The translations under genes were made by a program, and so were the position numbers. The notes under the pieces were generated by a model. The model made no database searches. It was not told the DNA's origin and was given only the letters and a program-made list of their open reading frames with translations. From NCBI RefSeq assembly GCF_905171775.1, contig NC_053489.1, positions 326,898,089 to 326,962,088 of the forward strand: DNA of 64,000 bases, in the 5' to 3' direction. Shown in pieces: positions 20,345 to 31,454 of this stretch. How positions within the stretch are numbered: the stretch's first letter is position 1; each line of letters starts with the position of its first letter. The stretch comes from Rana temporaria. Taxonomy: Eukaryota > Chordata > Amphibia > Anura > Ranidae.

Positions 20345-21962
20345 CCAATTTAAAAGAACCTCTCCCCACTGAACTGTATATTAGATTTTATTTTATTTAT
20401 TTATTTATTTTTGTCTAAGGTACATGTCTACCCATGGCCTTTTTAAAACAAAATATCGAGCTCTTGTAGACTATGATGGGGTTTGAAGCTATGTTCATGT
20501 TTAACAGATTATTTGCCGAGTTCACAGAGCCACTTGCAAACCTAATTAGCTCATCCCTAGCGGTTGTAAGAAGAGCCTGAGTGCTGACAAAACATAAAAA
20601 AAAAGATACAAGTGTTGTCTGCTTGCTTTGGGGAACCTGTTAGTAAGGAGCGTTTTACCTATTTACTGAAACTTTGTTGATTTACAGTACATGTTTACAC
20701 TCTTTTCAGTCACCCCATTGGTGGCTGCGCCATTTCTTAAGTTGTAAACAGATATCAGCAGAGATGAGAGCCAATTCAAGGGGCAGCACATACTTGTAGA
20801 GGGGTTTTGCCAGAGTCGTACATCCCAAGCCAAAGGCATGTGAGTAGTATCATTAGTCCTGTGCACCTCTCCTTCCTTGCTTCCCCTCTGATGGGAAGCT
20901 CCCAGAAGCTAGATAGATTACATATTTAAATTAATATGTCCTTGCACTGCTTCCCTGACCCCAGGAGGACTCAAGCTAGACTATTTACACAGAGCCCTCC
21001 ACCAAAGATGCTCTACACTGGCAGGGGCAGGGCTGGCAATAACTTATTCTTTATGGTACATCCCATTCACTACTCTAGGGCCCTCTAGTGACTACATAGG
21101 CACCTACACTGCCCACTCTTCACTATAGTATACACATCCTTAACTATGGTAAAATCTAGTGGCCAATATAGGAAACTACATCCAACAATCCTGTGCCTCT
21201 ACCCCATAGACCTACTAAAGTGACTGTGCCCAGCTTTGTGTTTGAACCACTACACACCAAGCATTCAGCCATGATAATGAGTTAAAATGAAGAGGACTGG
21301 GGCATTGAGAGTGTTTGCCTTTTAGACCACTTGGGGGTTCATGCACCTGACCCTGGGGATAGTTGCATTACATACAATATTTAGGTAGAGTGTGGGTTTG
21401 TGCTAAAACTTTTAGAATGGGTGAACCTCTGTACAATGCAACAAATCTGTAACATTTGGTACATAAGTCTTTCATAACTCTTTCGGATGTTGCATCATTT
21501 CTTTTGTGTGATACTTAGTCTATCTGAGAAAATAATGATCCACTGTAGTCAAAAGGGAAAATGTATGCTGCTAACAAGCCTAAGTGCTCATTTGATCTTA
21601 AAGTGTATCTAAAGAATATTATTATTCTTCACTTTGGATAGAGTACAATTAATTTAACCCACTCAAACCCCACTTAAATTTGTACTGATGTATGTGTCCT
21701 CATTGTAACTGGGCTGAAGGTGAGGTAAAATCCAAACTGAACCAGAACAGAAATAGAGGGGAAATCTTGTTCCATTAACAACTGTCTGGGAGGGGATTTC
21801 TACTTCCTGTTTTGTCTACAGCATAGGGAGAGAAGGTAAATCTCCCCAGTAGGACACAGATGGCAAAAACTCAATAAGCATTTTAAACTATTCCCTACTC
21901 TATTCAGAATAAAAACATTTAGATATACTAGTCTAAAAAGGAAAAAAATAAATATTTGTGTA
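20345..21962. other. No recognisable gene or repeat
   Basis: About 1.6 kb without inverted ends, tandem repeats or a credible frame. It is one of the longer repeat-poor stretches in the window, so it is a candidate for unique host DNA, but I see no exon with splice signals. Confidence 0.45.
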
Positions 21963-21965
21963 TAA

Positions 21966-22243
21966 GGCTGGATTCACACTTGTGTGGTGCAAATTCCAGC
22001 TATTCAGCGGTTCCTGTGCGTTGTAGCTGCTAATTTGCTGACCTGGGAGAGGGGAGAGAGAGGGGGTGGGGGGAAGTGTAGTGAGCAGGGAGAGAATTCC
22101 CGTTCAGAACGGAACACATCTGCAAATCAGATGCATTCCCATAGAAGATAATGTGCAGACAATTTGCACAGCAATGCCTAGAAAACGCACACTTTTTTTG
22201 GGCAAAGCGCAGTGCGAATGCATCGCACATATGTGAACCAGCC
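21966..22243. mobile_element. Palindromic MITE (GGCTGGATTCACAC end)
   Basis: The left end ggctggattcacacttgtg matches the complement of the right end atatgtgaaccagcc. A TAA precedes it and TCA follows. It belongs with the elements at 51852-52167 and 57091-57386, which share ggctgggttcacac ends but not interiors. Confidence 0.6.
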
Positions 22244-22490
22244 TCATTAAAATCAATGTATAAATGTATAATAGTAATGTAATAATTTAAAATGTTATGT
22301 GAATTGGATGCAGTGTAAGCCGCAAGCAATTCACATAGGTGTGAACAGGGTTTTATTGAATGTATCTATTTCTCTTTAATACCACAGAGACATGGAGAAG
22401 TATTTATGGTAGATACTATGGCTTTTTAGAATAACAAGGTTGTAGATCCTAGGACAGTGGTGACAATAGGGACATAACCCTGAGAAGTGC

Positions 22491-23076
22491 TTAAAGTGGA
22501 TGTAAACCCACTTTCATCCTTTCTAAACTACTGCCATAGTGCTGATCTATAAGGTTGTACATGCCTCCTGCATGTATCCTTACCTGTCAAATGTCTCCCC
22601 TCTGTCTGTTATAAGAACTGAAAAACTGAAGGTTCTGTGGGTGGGTCTGTTGTCTGGAGCTCGGTGGGTGGAGTCATGATGTCATTAGACTCCCCGCCCA
22701 CCTCTACACTCACCTTGTCAACATGCATTTTCTCCTATGTATTTCTTACACTAAATTCTGCTATGATCACTAACATCCAGTAAAAATCCAGAAAAGTAAC
22801 CACATGACTTCGAAAAAGGAGTGGGGGTGGGAATTAAAATATAATGCCTGTCTCAAGCTAGATATGTAAATAACCTGTCATTCACAACAAGGGGGAAGAA
22901 CAGACACAAGTTTTCTCCTGTTTGTCCGATTATCTCACTGAAAAAAGATAAGAGGATTGCTCAGAGCTGGATTAACTCTTTGTGGCAAGACTGTGCACAG
23001 ATGATAGGAAATCTTATACTCTACATTGTGACAGCAAAAAAATAAAATAAAAAATGTGGGTTTACATCCACTTTAA
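22491..23076. mobile_element. TTAA-flanked MITE (AGTGGATGTAAACCC ends)
   Basis: Edges TTAAAGTGGATGTAAACCCA and TGGGTTTACATCCACTTTAA are perfect over 20 bases including TTAA. The interior has no frame and differs from copies at 15906 and 36617, so the ends rather than the interior define the group. A piggyBac-type mobiliser is inferred from TTAA. Confidence 0.85.
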
Positions 23077-24152
23077 CTATCCATAAATATAGCTATGCTG
23101 TTTTTAATGAACGGCCTATGATATGTCTACGATTTTCTAGGTATCTATGGTAAGGGATAGTGATACTGAGAAGTGGCTGTAGCACAAACAGAGGCAGAAT
23201 TCTTAGGTCAGACATTCTTGATGGTGTTCTGGAAGAGAGCAGTGAACAAGTCCCATTGGGATGAGACAACTGTCAAAGAAAAGGCTTATCATGAGTTATG
23301 ACCTGCAAAGAATCACCTCTTTTGCAAGGAACAAAAAAATGTGTTTATGGCTGCAGTAACATTTTCACAACATTCTTTATCCTATGTGGTTATCACTCCT
23401 ATGCAAAGTGAAGTGTCTGTTTATACCAAAGCAAAATGAGCTGTGGCAAGCCATACTGTGCTACATCTTTGACCAATACATCATCCCTCCATGGTAGAAT
23501 AGCACTCTGAATAATAATGACGTTATAGGGAAGCTACTTCTGGCTAAGCCACCAAGCAAATGTCAAAGAGCCTGTTTGTGGGGCTGAGGCTTGTTGATTA
23601 TGGGGTGAAAACATGTACAATGACATGCCAAAGAATTTGTTGGTGTAGACAGGATAAGAAGCAACCCTCAACAGTCAGGATGAAATTGCACTGACAATAA
23701 ATCTAACTGCTGTATAAGTAATATGCTGGATGTCACACCGAGAGGGTAGGCAGAAGAATGGGAATTTTTCCTCTTCAATTTTATCTCCATCAAACATAAA
23801 TTATCTGGCATTAAAATGCAGAGATAACAGGAAGATGATTGTGTATAATTATATCACCTTGTGTATCACATTGCAGGTAATAATTTCAAAGTACAATAAG
23901 GTCCTGCACACAGTGAGAAGCAATGTTCTATGCATATGACAGGATCTGGATCAAATAAGGTAAAGAATTATTTTTGATTTATGGGTTTCTGCAATTTGCA
24001 TTCCATTAATGCTTATTTTCCCCAGGATATTACTAAGCAAAGCTGCATGTTATTTACATCTTTACACTGTCTCAGTAAACAGTTATATTTAACAGTTATG
24101 GGATCTCACCAGATTTTTATGATTGTTTCTGTACAAAAATGTAACAAATAGA
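23077..24152. other. No recognisable gene or repeat
   Basis: AT-rich sequence with no inverted ends, tandem structure or credible frame seen. Confidence 0.45.
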
Positions 24153-24154
24153 TA

Positions 24155-24943
24155 CAGTTGCAAGAAAAACTATGTGAACCCCTTTGGAATGATATGGATT
24201 TCTGCACAAATTGGTCATAAAATGTGATCTGATCTTCATCTAAGTCACAACAATAGACAATCACAGTCTACCTAAACTAACCACACACACAAGGATTAAA
24301 TGTTACCATGTTTTTATTGAACACACCATGTAAACATTCATAGTGCAGGTGGAAAAAGTATATGAACCCCTTGACTAATGACATCTCCAAGAGCTAATTG
24401 GAGTGAGGTGTCAGCCAACTGGAGTCCAATCAATGAGATGAGATTGGATGTGTTGGTTATAGCTGCCCTGCCCTATAAAAAAACACACCCGGTTCTGGGT
24501 TTGCTTTTCACAAGAAGCATTGCCTGATGTGAATGATGCCTCGCACAAAAGAGCTCTCAGAAGACCTACGATTAAGAATTGTTGACTTGCATAAAGCTGG
24601 AAAGGGTTATAAAAGTATCTTCAGAAGCCTTGCTGTTCATCAGAAAAAGTTCAGCACTGCTGCTACTCTCTCTAGGAGTGGCCGTTCTGTAAAGATGACT
24701 GCAAGAGCACAGCGCAGACTGCTCAATGAGGTGAAGAAGAATCCTAGAGTGTCAGCTAAAGACTTACAAAAGTCTCTAGCATATGCTAACATCCCTGTTA
24801 GCGAATCTACTATACGTAAAACACTAAACAAGAATGGATTTCATGGGAAGATACCACAGAGGAAGCCACTGCTGTCCAAAAAAAACATTTCTGCACGTTT
24901 ACAGTTTGCACAAGAGAATCTGGATGTTCCACAGCAGTATTGA
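24155..24943 (+). mobile_element. Tc1-like transposon, left half only
   Basis: The left terminal repeat starts CAGTTGCAAGAAAAACTATG after TA at 24153-24154. A second, inner copy of the repeat (gtgcaggtggaaaaagtata) lies near 24343, the IR/DR arrangement of Tc1 ends. The element is cut off at 24943, inside the transposase frame, where an unrelated TTAA-type repeat begins. No right end is present. Confidence 0.85.
24533..24943 (+). pseudogene. Tc1 transposase DNA-binding half, open for 136 codons
   Basis: The frame starts MMPRTKELSEDLRLRIVDLH and reads on through the bipartite paired-like HTH region. Visible parts are KGYKSIFRSL (first HTH), SRSGRSVKMTARAQRRL (GRPxx-type linker) and ESTIRKTLNKNGFHG (second HTH). 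It ends at QENLDVPQQY, just before where the first catalytic motif should start. A short in-frame deletion lies after LAVHQ. The stop comes from the fused downstream sequence. About 200 residues including all catalytic acids are missing, so it cannot transpose. A protein of this kind could only bind terminal repeats. I see no promoter evidence and call it a truncated relic. Confidence 0.85.
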
Positions 24944-25350
24944 AAGCCTGTAAAGCATTGCACCTGCGATCCACAGATCATGGGTGCAATGCAGGCTTCT
25001 TGCAGACTGTCTGTGTAAGCCGTATGCTCTTACCTGCCAGGCAGGCAGTTACTGTACACAATGACAAGAAGAATCAATGAACTATCAGAGCACTCCACAG
25101 TGCCTTAATAGTTCATTGAGAACTACAAGCTGACAGCCGCAAGGGCTGTCGGTACTTGTAGATCTCCCATTCACAGAACCCTGTGAATAAATGACATGGC
25201 CGCATCTTTTATAAATTGTGACAGCAGACACGGGGAGAAGATCCAGACTCAGGGGGCGTGGGGGCAGCTGCAGCAGTAACATGTTACATGTTACACCCTG
25301 AATACGGGCGTAAGGTGTAACCTGCTCTAAAAAGTGAACTTATCCTTTAA
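24944..25350. mobile_element. TTAA-type repeat, right part
   Basis: The right end reads aaagtgaacttatcctttaa, like the right edges of other TTAA-flanked MITEs here; the matching left edge is absent. The interior has inverted blocks (gttcattgagaactacaagc; tgaactatcagagcactcca). It joins directly to the cut Tc1 frame, so either its insertion came with a deletion or a later rearrangement joined them. Confidence 0.5.
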
Positions 25351-25599
25351 TATCATATGTTTTAGGCATTTTTTTTTTTTTTTAATCACATGAGCCTGAA
25401 TTGTTACACAATCACAGGCTACCTGAACTTCTTTTTACCAGAAGGGAAGAGAATGAAAATATGAATTTCCAGACTTACTCTCACTTAGGATTTTTACTTC
25501 TGAAATATTTTGTTAATTATTTTGTTTAATTCAATTATGAAAAGATATAATTTTTTGTCATAAATGGAAATTCAAAAAACTGTACTTTCCATACAAATG

Positions 25600-26032
25600 G
25601 TTGGGGTTTTACCTCCTCTTTGTTCCCTGCAAAGTAAAAGCATAATGGGCTAGTATGCATCACATACTAGACCATTAAGTGCCACTTATCTGCAGAAGAA
25701 GCCCACAATGTCAGCGCTGTCCCCGCTGTCTAATCGCGTCCCTTTTCAACCCCTCTTCCTTCCGGGGCCGTGGACTCCGGTTCTGCTATTGGCCAGAGTC
25801 GCGTGACGTCACCCCCAGCGCATGCGCATGGGAGCCGACGGTCACGGCACAAGCACTATAGAAACGGCACGGATCATGCCCTTTCTCCAGTGCTCAATAC
25901 AGCACTGGCCTATATGGCGAATATCTCCTAAACTGTAGAGGTTTAGGAGATATTTCCAGTACCTACAAGTAAGCCTTATTATAGACTTACCTGTAGGGAA
26001 AAGTGGTTGTACAGGGTGTACAGCCACTTTAA
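25600..26032. mobile_element. TTAA-flanked MITE (AGTGGTTGTAAAC ends), copy 2
   Basis: It aligns along its length with 15906-16412. Shared parts are aaagcataatgggctagtat near the left and a CpG-rich centre with cagcgcatgcgcatggga. The hairpin words acctacaagtaagcc and the right end cagccactttaa are shared too. The left edge has decayed to ggttggggttttac. The same interior in the same order confirms common origin. Confidence 0.75.
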
Positions 26033-26154
26033 GGTAGCAGTGAAGTGGTACAAAAGGGTCTGGATGCACCGATGGCTAAGGCCTCCTGCACACTGGATGT
26101 TTAGCCCCTATGCATGAGATTCCAACATAGTTTTTGTGTGAGAGCTAAGCACAG

Positions 26155-26420
26155 GCCCACTGCCAGCAGCCTGTAAAACTCTGTAAGAGGCTGAAAGCTG
26201 TTGCGGCTAGATGGTGCACTAAGTAGTACTAATGTTTAGGGCAGTATGCGACCAGGCACGATTGCCCGGAATGCAAGAAGTCTGCCTTCTGGGCAGTCCT
26301 TCCTGGGCACATCCTGCCCTAAACATTAGTACCACTTGGTGTTGGTGTACTGTCCAGCCTTATCCAGCCATAGCAGCTTTTAGCCTCTCATAGAGTCATA
26401 CAAGCTACTGGCAGCAGGGG
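26155..26420. repeat. Fold-back repeat, about 100-base arms
   Basis: The left arm contains gtagtactaatgtttagggc (26224) and the right arm its complement gccctaaacattagtac. Outward, aagaggctgaaagctgttgc pairs with gcagcttttagcctctcata. The centre holds catcctgccc and its near complement. No frame and no clear target duplication. Confidence 0.65.
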
Positions 26421-26614
26421 TTGAACGTTGTGCCTCTGCCTCCCACCCCAAAAAAATGAAATCTCATTAACAAGGTCTAAACAGCTAGTAGTCCATGAGA
26501 GGAAAGGGCTAGATGAGATGATGCAGGCTCTCTCTGACTTGTTGCAGCTCACAATGTGGCCAAGGCTGGAATTCAGCTTTGATAAGTGATGAAAAAGAAG
26601 ATATTAGCTTAAAG

Positions 26615-26928
26615 CAGGCATGTCCAAAGTCCGGCCCGCGGTTTCGGGCGGTCCACCTGGTAATTTTGACATGTATATCTTTTGTGGCCCCCAATGAATC
26701 CCCGAGCACTGGGGGCCACAAAGGAAATACATGCTGGCTGCAGAGGAGGAGGCGGGACGAGCGCTGTGCATACAGGAGTATTTCCTGTTTGCACGGCGAC
26801 CTCTGTAAAAGGAAGTCTCCTGCGCTGCCATTGGACGACTGTTCTGTCCATCACAGGAGGCGGGACTTTCTATTAAAGAGGCCACCGATAAAAGAGGAGA
26901 TTCTACTGTATGTCTGTCGGCGCCCCTG
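26615..26928. mobile_element. hAT MITE with perfect 8-bp duplication
   Basis: It starts CAGGCATGTCCAAAGTCCGG and ends gcgcccctg. The octamer GCTTAAAG is directly repeated at 26607-26614 and 26929-26936. The left end matches the widespread vertebrate hAT end type CAGGxxTGTCCAAAGT. Inside is a hairpin, ttttgtggcccccaatg with cactgggggccacaaa. Several overlapping frames on both strands are incidental. Confidence 0.8.
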
Positions 26929-26936
26929 GCTTAAAG

Positions 26937-28183
26937 TATATGACAAAAAGGGGGAGAAAGGGGTGGGGGGGGGGGTTGACTTTGTGGGACTTTAAATGAA
27001 ACGTATGTGAATACTTCTCCTTCCCTGATTCAGTAGAAACAAAAAATAAATTAATGGGACTTTATATGAGGTTTAGTTATTTATGCTACTAATAATACCC
27101 TATATAAGATAACTTTTATGGAGTTGAGCTTAAGTTTATTCTTTGGTTCTTTCTTCATTTATCCTATTGAGTAAACTATTATTGATGTAACTCATTCTGG
27201 TACATTTCATCATTATAATTATTATTGTCTAAAGGAAAAAAATGTTTGAACCCAGAATGTCTGAGGTGACAGAGAGACTCTCAGGGTCAGGGTAGCCAGA
27301 AGGGTATTGATCTATCTTGCCACCCTCAAGAGGGCAGCTCTACACTGTCACCGTTTGTTCCATTCCTAAGAAATTTCACATTAAAGAAAATTTCTGTGTT
27401 TTAATACAAGTTGTGTCTTTTTACTGTGGTGTTTGTGCTAACATTATTTCCAGGTGTGCCAGAGGGGCTGAGACTGTTCTTGGGGTTGAGTGGCAGAGTA
27501 CGGAACCAAATATACTTAAGTGGCTCCACTGGGGGTAGAGCTAAATTTAATAGATGTATGTGCTATTATAATTTTTTTTATCATACAGTATAAAGTTTGC
27601 ATTATTTCTATACTGGTGTGTATCTATAAACGAATGGTTATTGTTATATCCTGGGTGCCGTAGTTTCTCTGCTCTAAATTGCTTTGCTTCGATTACTGGT
27701 TCATTTTCCAGGAAGCGACCCCTCTCTTCTCATAGGAGCCTTGTCCTGGGTGAGTTATCAAACCTATTAAAATAATACCTTGTGATCCAACCATGAAATC
27801 CTTGTTCAGACACTTTCTGTAATAGGATCATGTACCATACTCTCTACTGTGCTCCTATATTGTCACCCATGCTTGTTGTTACCCTGGAAGCTGCAAATGG
27901 CTATTTCCACAAATTACCCAGGCATGGTCCAGTTTTGTCACTATCGGGAGCCCACCCTGAGCAATGACACGCAATCATCACTAGACCACTTGTAGACAGA
28001 AAGTGGTTGCAAAGAGGCTGATGGAGATCAGGAGCAGGGGTACCAGTGTGCTGGAAAAGACATTGATAAATACAGGCATCTGAGTGTGCGTGTTTGGTAT
28101 TGGTAATGCTGCTTTACAATATTTATTGAAATGAAAGGCGACAGTTTCTAAAAATCTTGGTGGCTCCATAAGTATATAGTCTT
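26937..28183. other. No recognisable gene; possible decayed LTR or repeat
   Basis: A G-run and AT-rich stretches are followed from about 27240 to 27560 by wording such as gaggtgacagagagactctc and caggtgtgccagaggggctg. I cannot assign this. No inverted ends or convincing frame. Confidence 0.35.
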
Positions 28184-28540
28184 ATGCCTCATACACACGA
28201 TCAGTTTTCCCAACGGGAAAACTGTGAGGAGAGCTTTTGGCTGGGAATCCTGGCCGTGTGTATGCTCCTCGCAGTTTTTCTGACGGTAAAACTGACAAAA
28301 AAATAGTTCTCTTTTTTCCCACCGGGAAAATCGGTGGACTTTTGCCCGGCGTTTTTTGGCAGTTTTCCAATAGGAAAAACTGCGATGGAGCATACACACA
28401 GCCGGGATTCCCAGCCAAAGCTCCATCGCAGTTTTCCTGTCGGGAAAACCGGCCGTGTGTAGGGGGAAAGACTGACCAAGCAGGTTCTCGGCTTTCCCCT
28501 CTGGATTTCCGACAGTAATCCCGCACGTGTGTACGGGGCA
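28184..28540. mobile_element. Palindromic MITE, ACACACGA-end group
   Basis: The left end atgcctcatacacacgatc and the right end cacgtgtgtacggggca are inverted. The inside repeats cagttttcccaacgggaaaa and its complement several times, for example at 28203, 28264, 28317 and 28430. Frames of up to 137 codons here arise from the repeated palindromes and share no family motif. Confidence 0.8.
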
Positions 28541-29100
28541 AAGTAAACTTATCTGTAACACTTGCTGAAAGGAAGTCCTATTTCAGAATAAGGAAGGCGT
28601 CACAGGTTTCTTTCTCTGCTGTACTGTTCACAACCAACATAGAATAGCTTGGAGTACACAGGAACAGGGATCCAAAGAGCGTTCTGCGTGGTTCTTGCTA
28701 TGCACTCCCAAAGGCTAGGATGCCTTTATTTATACCGCATCCCCACACAATTCACAATCACAACACATCTATGTCTGATATGACCACCAGAGTGAAGACA
28801 CTGCAGGCTGCAAAGAGCCTCTTGTAATCAGGCCAGTGTGACACTGCTACCACTAGGTGTCAGCAACTTTTCATAATTGCATAGGCCCATAGGGCATAAA
28901 TAGTGATGAGCAAATCAGATGGAAAACTGAACAAGTTAGTGAATCTATCGATTTTCCTAAAAATATGCATGTAGATTTGTCAAATTAATAAATTAATTTA
29001 AAAAAAGACAAATCTACATGCATATATATAAATGTAAAAAATTATGAATGGGAAATTATCCTGACTAAATCATCCCTAGGTGTAAACATGGACGTACCTT
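28541..29100. other. Unassigned DNA with one perfect 19-bp inverted repeat
   Basis: Most of the stretch is unassigned; tttatttataccgcatcccc near 28728 could belong to an old retroelement. At 28963-28981 atatgcatgtagatttgtc is perfectly complementary to 29007-29025 with an AT-rich 25-base loop, probably the core of a small decayed palindromic element between atagtgatgagcaaatca and gactaaatcatccctagg. Confidence 0.5.
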
Positions 29101-29102
29101 TT

Positions 29103-29400
29103 CACAGTGGCTAAGTGGTTAGCACTTCTGACTAGTAGCACTACGGTTGTGGGTTTAAATCCCAACCATGGCACTACCTGCACAGAGTTTCCCTGTTTGG
29201 GTTTCCTCTCACACTCCAAAGACATGCTGGTAGGTTAATTGTCTCCTGTCTAAAATGGTCCATGTGTGTATATGTATGAATATGAGATAGGGACCTTAGA
29301 TTGTAAGCTTCTTGAGGGCAGGGACTCATTTGAATGTATAACATATGTAAAGTGCTGTGTAAATTTAGGGTGCTATATAAGTACCTATAATAAATAAAAT
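29103..29400 (+). mobile_element. tRNA-derived SINE (V-SINE type)
   Basis: The head has a tRNA-like internal promoter: A-box-like tggctaagtgg at 29107 and B-box-like gggtttaaatccc at about 29151. The usual ACG-type cloverleaf is not maintained, so it is not a tRNA gene. The central domain is acctgcacagagtttccc then cacactccaaagacatgctg, as in vertebrate V-SINE elements. The tail region has ttgtaagcttcttgagggca, then ggtgctatataagtacctat and (ATAA)n. The gctatataagt tail motif is shared with the LINE copies here, as expected if that LINE supplies the reverse transcriptase. Confidence 0.8.
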
Positions 29401-29413
29401 AGATTGCATTGTT

Positions 29414-29815
29414 TATGTTGCAGTGTGAGTGAGTGAGTGAAAAACTTATATAGCGCAACACATGCAAACTGAATCGCCTCTGGGCGCTGAATCCATTTCA
29501 TGGGTAAGGAACCCCTTGACCTCAGAAGAGATGGGTTTTAATCTTTCTCCTGAAGGCCAAGTGGTCCGAATCCAGTCGGATGGTGGTTGGTAGTGCATTC
29601 CATAGCCGAGGTCCCTGGACTGCAAATCTTCGATCTCCTTTGGACTTGTATCTGGCCTTGGGTATCTGGAGGAGGTTTTGATTGGTGGATCGCAGAATGC
29701 GATTGGGGTTATGGGCTTTTATTTTTTCGCATAGATATTGGGGGGCGATGCCTTGAATACATTTATGTATTAGGCAGAGTGCAGAGTGTATTCTGGAGTT
29801 GTCATATCTGAGTAG
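29414..29815 (-). mobile_element. L2-like LINE 3' end, minus strand
   Basis: Read on the minus strand, the copy ends cgctatataagttttt and a (CACT)n tail; on the plus strand this shows as gtgagtgagtgag at 29425. The 3' UTR carries gcgcccagaggcgattcagt, also present in the copy at 43985-44337. It is truncated at its 5' side near 29815 and begins 14 bases after the SINE ends. Confidence 0.8.
29522..29815 (-). pseudogene. C-terminal LINE reverse-transcriptase fragment
   Basis: The minus-strand frame runs to a stop at 29522-29524. It reads LCLIHKCIQGIAPQYLCEKI, NRILRSTNQNLLQIPKARY, RRFAVQGPRLWNALPTTIRL and FRRKIKTHLF. These are the same blocks as at 13841-14179. About 95 codons remain, without the catalytic palm. 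No internal stop is seen in the part that aligns, but upstream of LCLIHK the match weakens. Confidence 0.8.
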
Positions 29816-30040
29816 CCTAAGAATTCATGAGGAAACATTTCTTTCTTTACAGGCTCTGAGATATTGTGAAACGGCCTGCATACAGAAACTCTGGGGTTTG
29901 GGGATAAGTATTGTTAATTATATATAAATCATGGCCAAAGGGTCACACCAGAAAAGAACATATAACAGAGAAAAGAGCTACAGAAACAAACAGACAAGCA
30001 CTAGACAAAAACACGACATATATTAACAGATGAAAGATGC

Positions 30041-30760
30041 TGTCAGTCCCTCTGCTTTCCTATTAAAAACTGACCACACTTAGGCCTTGTACACACGGGC
30101 AAACGTCCGATGAAAACGGTCCGCCGGACCGTTTTCACCGTACATGTCTGCCCGGAGATTTCTGTCTGATGGCTGTACACACCATCATACAAAAATCCGC
30201 GCGTACTCAATACGCGGCGACGAGGCCGCGCCGTCGCCGCGACGATGACGCGGCGACGTGCGCGGCCCTGCCAGTTCAATGCTTCCACGCATGCGTCAAA
30301 GTCATTCGACGCATGCAAGGGATGGCGGCCGCTCGGACATGTACGGTAGGTCTGTACAGACGACCGAACATGTCCGACGGACAGGATTCCAGCGGGCTGT
30401 TTCTAAACATGTTTAGAAATATTTGCCCGCTGGAAAAAGGCCCGGCGGGCAAATGTTCGCTGGAATCCTGTCCGCTCGGCTGTACAGACGACCGAACATG
30501 TCTGCTGAAACTGGTCCGCGGACCTGTTTCAGCAGACATGTTCGGTCGTCTGTACGGGGCCTAAGCAGGAGAGAACACCGTGGTCTGTTCTCCAGCCGTG
30601 CTGGGAACTCAGCCTGCTCTCCCCCAATGTTCAGACTGGTCCTGAACCCCCCCCCCCCCCAGCACAGCCATTCTCTGTGAAGCTCAGTGTGCTGCTGCTG
30701 TTTCTCCCGAGGGAATGTGATCACTTATAAGAAAGGGGAAAAAAGGTAATTATATTTTTA
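30041..30760 (+). repeat. Dispersed repeat, copy 2, interrupted by a palindromic MITE
   Basis: The outer parts (tgtcagtccctctgctttcc on the left; tgctgctgctgtttctcccg and agggaatgtgatcacttata on the right) are the reverse of the repeat at 13763-14373. A C-run of about 14 is at 30647. The MITE 30083-30561 sits inside. The family is unidentified; limits are approximate. Confidence 0.5.
30083..30561. mobile_element. Palindromic MITE, GTACACACG-end group
   Basis: Ends are GGCCTTGTACACACGGGC and gtctgtacggggcc. The interior is very GC-rich (cggcgacgaggccgcgccgt) with nested hairpins such as gaaaacggtccgccggaccg and cgaccgaacatgtccgacgg. Flanks are TTA and TAA. Frames of 85-131 codons here are all palindrome artefacts. 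Confidence 0.85.
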
Positions 30761-30984
30761 TCTATCCATACACAGATGTTTTGCTTTTTATTTATATTTT
30801 TAACTGAATGGGTTGTTTTACAAAATGACTATTTACAATCACTTGGACCTTGCTGGGAGCAGGGAGGAGAGTCTTACTAAGTGCCATTTGGTTAACATAA
30901 CGTGCAGGCAAACAGCAAGCAAAGTTTGTCAAAGTGGATCCGCCCCATGTGAAAGGGTCCTATTTATTTATTTATTTATTTTTT

Positions 30985-31410
30985 AATAGCAAACATGTCA
31001 TACTTACCTGCTTTGTGCAATGGTTTTGCACAGAACAGCCTCAATCCTAATCTTCTCGGGTCTCCTGCCAGTGCTCTGGGCTCCTCCCTTTCTCCGGGTG
31101 AAACCATAGGAAGCAGTTTCCTATGGTGGCACACTTTTGGGGTCGATCATGTCCATTGACACACAGTGGGAATCAGCCCCACCCCTGTTACCTCATCACT
31201 GGATTTGATTGACACCAACAAGATCCATAGGCACTGAGTCCAATGAGGAAGGAGAGAGAGAGAGCAGTGACACTGCTCCTGTGCACAGCACTGGATCGAG
31301 ATCAGCTTAGGTCAGTATTTAGGGGAGCTGGGGGGAGCTGCATGCAGAAGTGTTTTTTTTTTTACCATAATACAGGTAAAAAAAACATCCAGCCTTTACA
31401 ACCGCTTTAA
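30985..31410. mobile_element. TTAA-type MITE, left end decayed
   Basis: The right edge cagcctttacaaccgctttaa resembles the GTTGTAAA ends of other TTAA MITEs. The left edge is replaced by an ATTT run and gcaaacatgtcatacttacc. Interior inverted words include tttcctatggttt / gaaaccataggaa near 31103. A short (GA)n lies at 31252. Confidence 0.55.
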
Positions 31411-31454
31411 CTGATGTCATATGCAGATCACACCTTTGCTCTACTGTACATATG

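Noticed and set aside
20345..21962. Host exon search in a repeat-poor stretch
   Set aside because: No frame longer than chance with splice signals or recognisable protein motif was seen.
28148..28561. Several overlapping frames of 92-137 codons
   Set aside because: All come from repeated CCGGGAAAAC-type palindromes in the MITE 28184-28540.
29103..29180. Possible tRNA gene
   Set aside because: A- and B-box-like motifs are present but the acceptor and anticodon arms do not pair, and a SINE core and tail follow.
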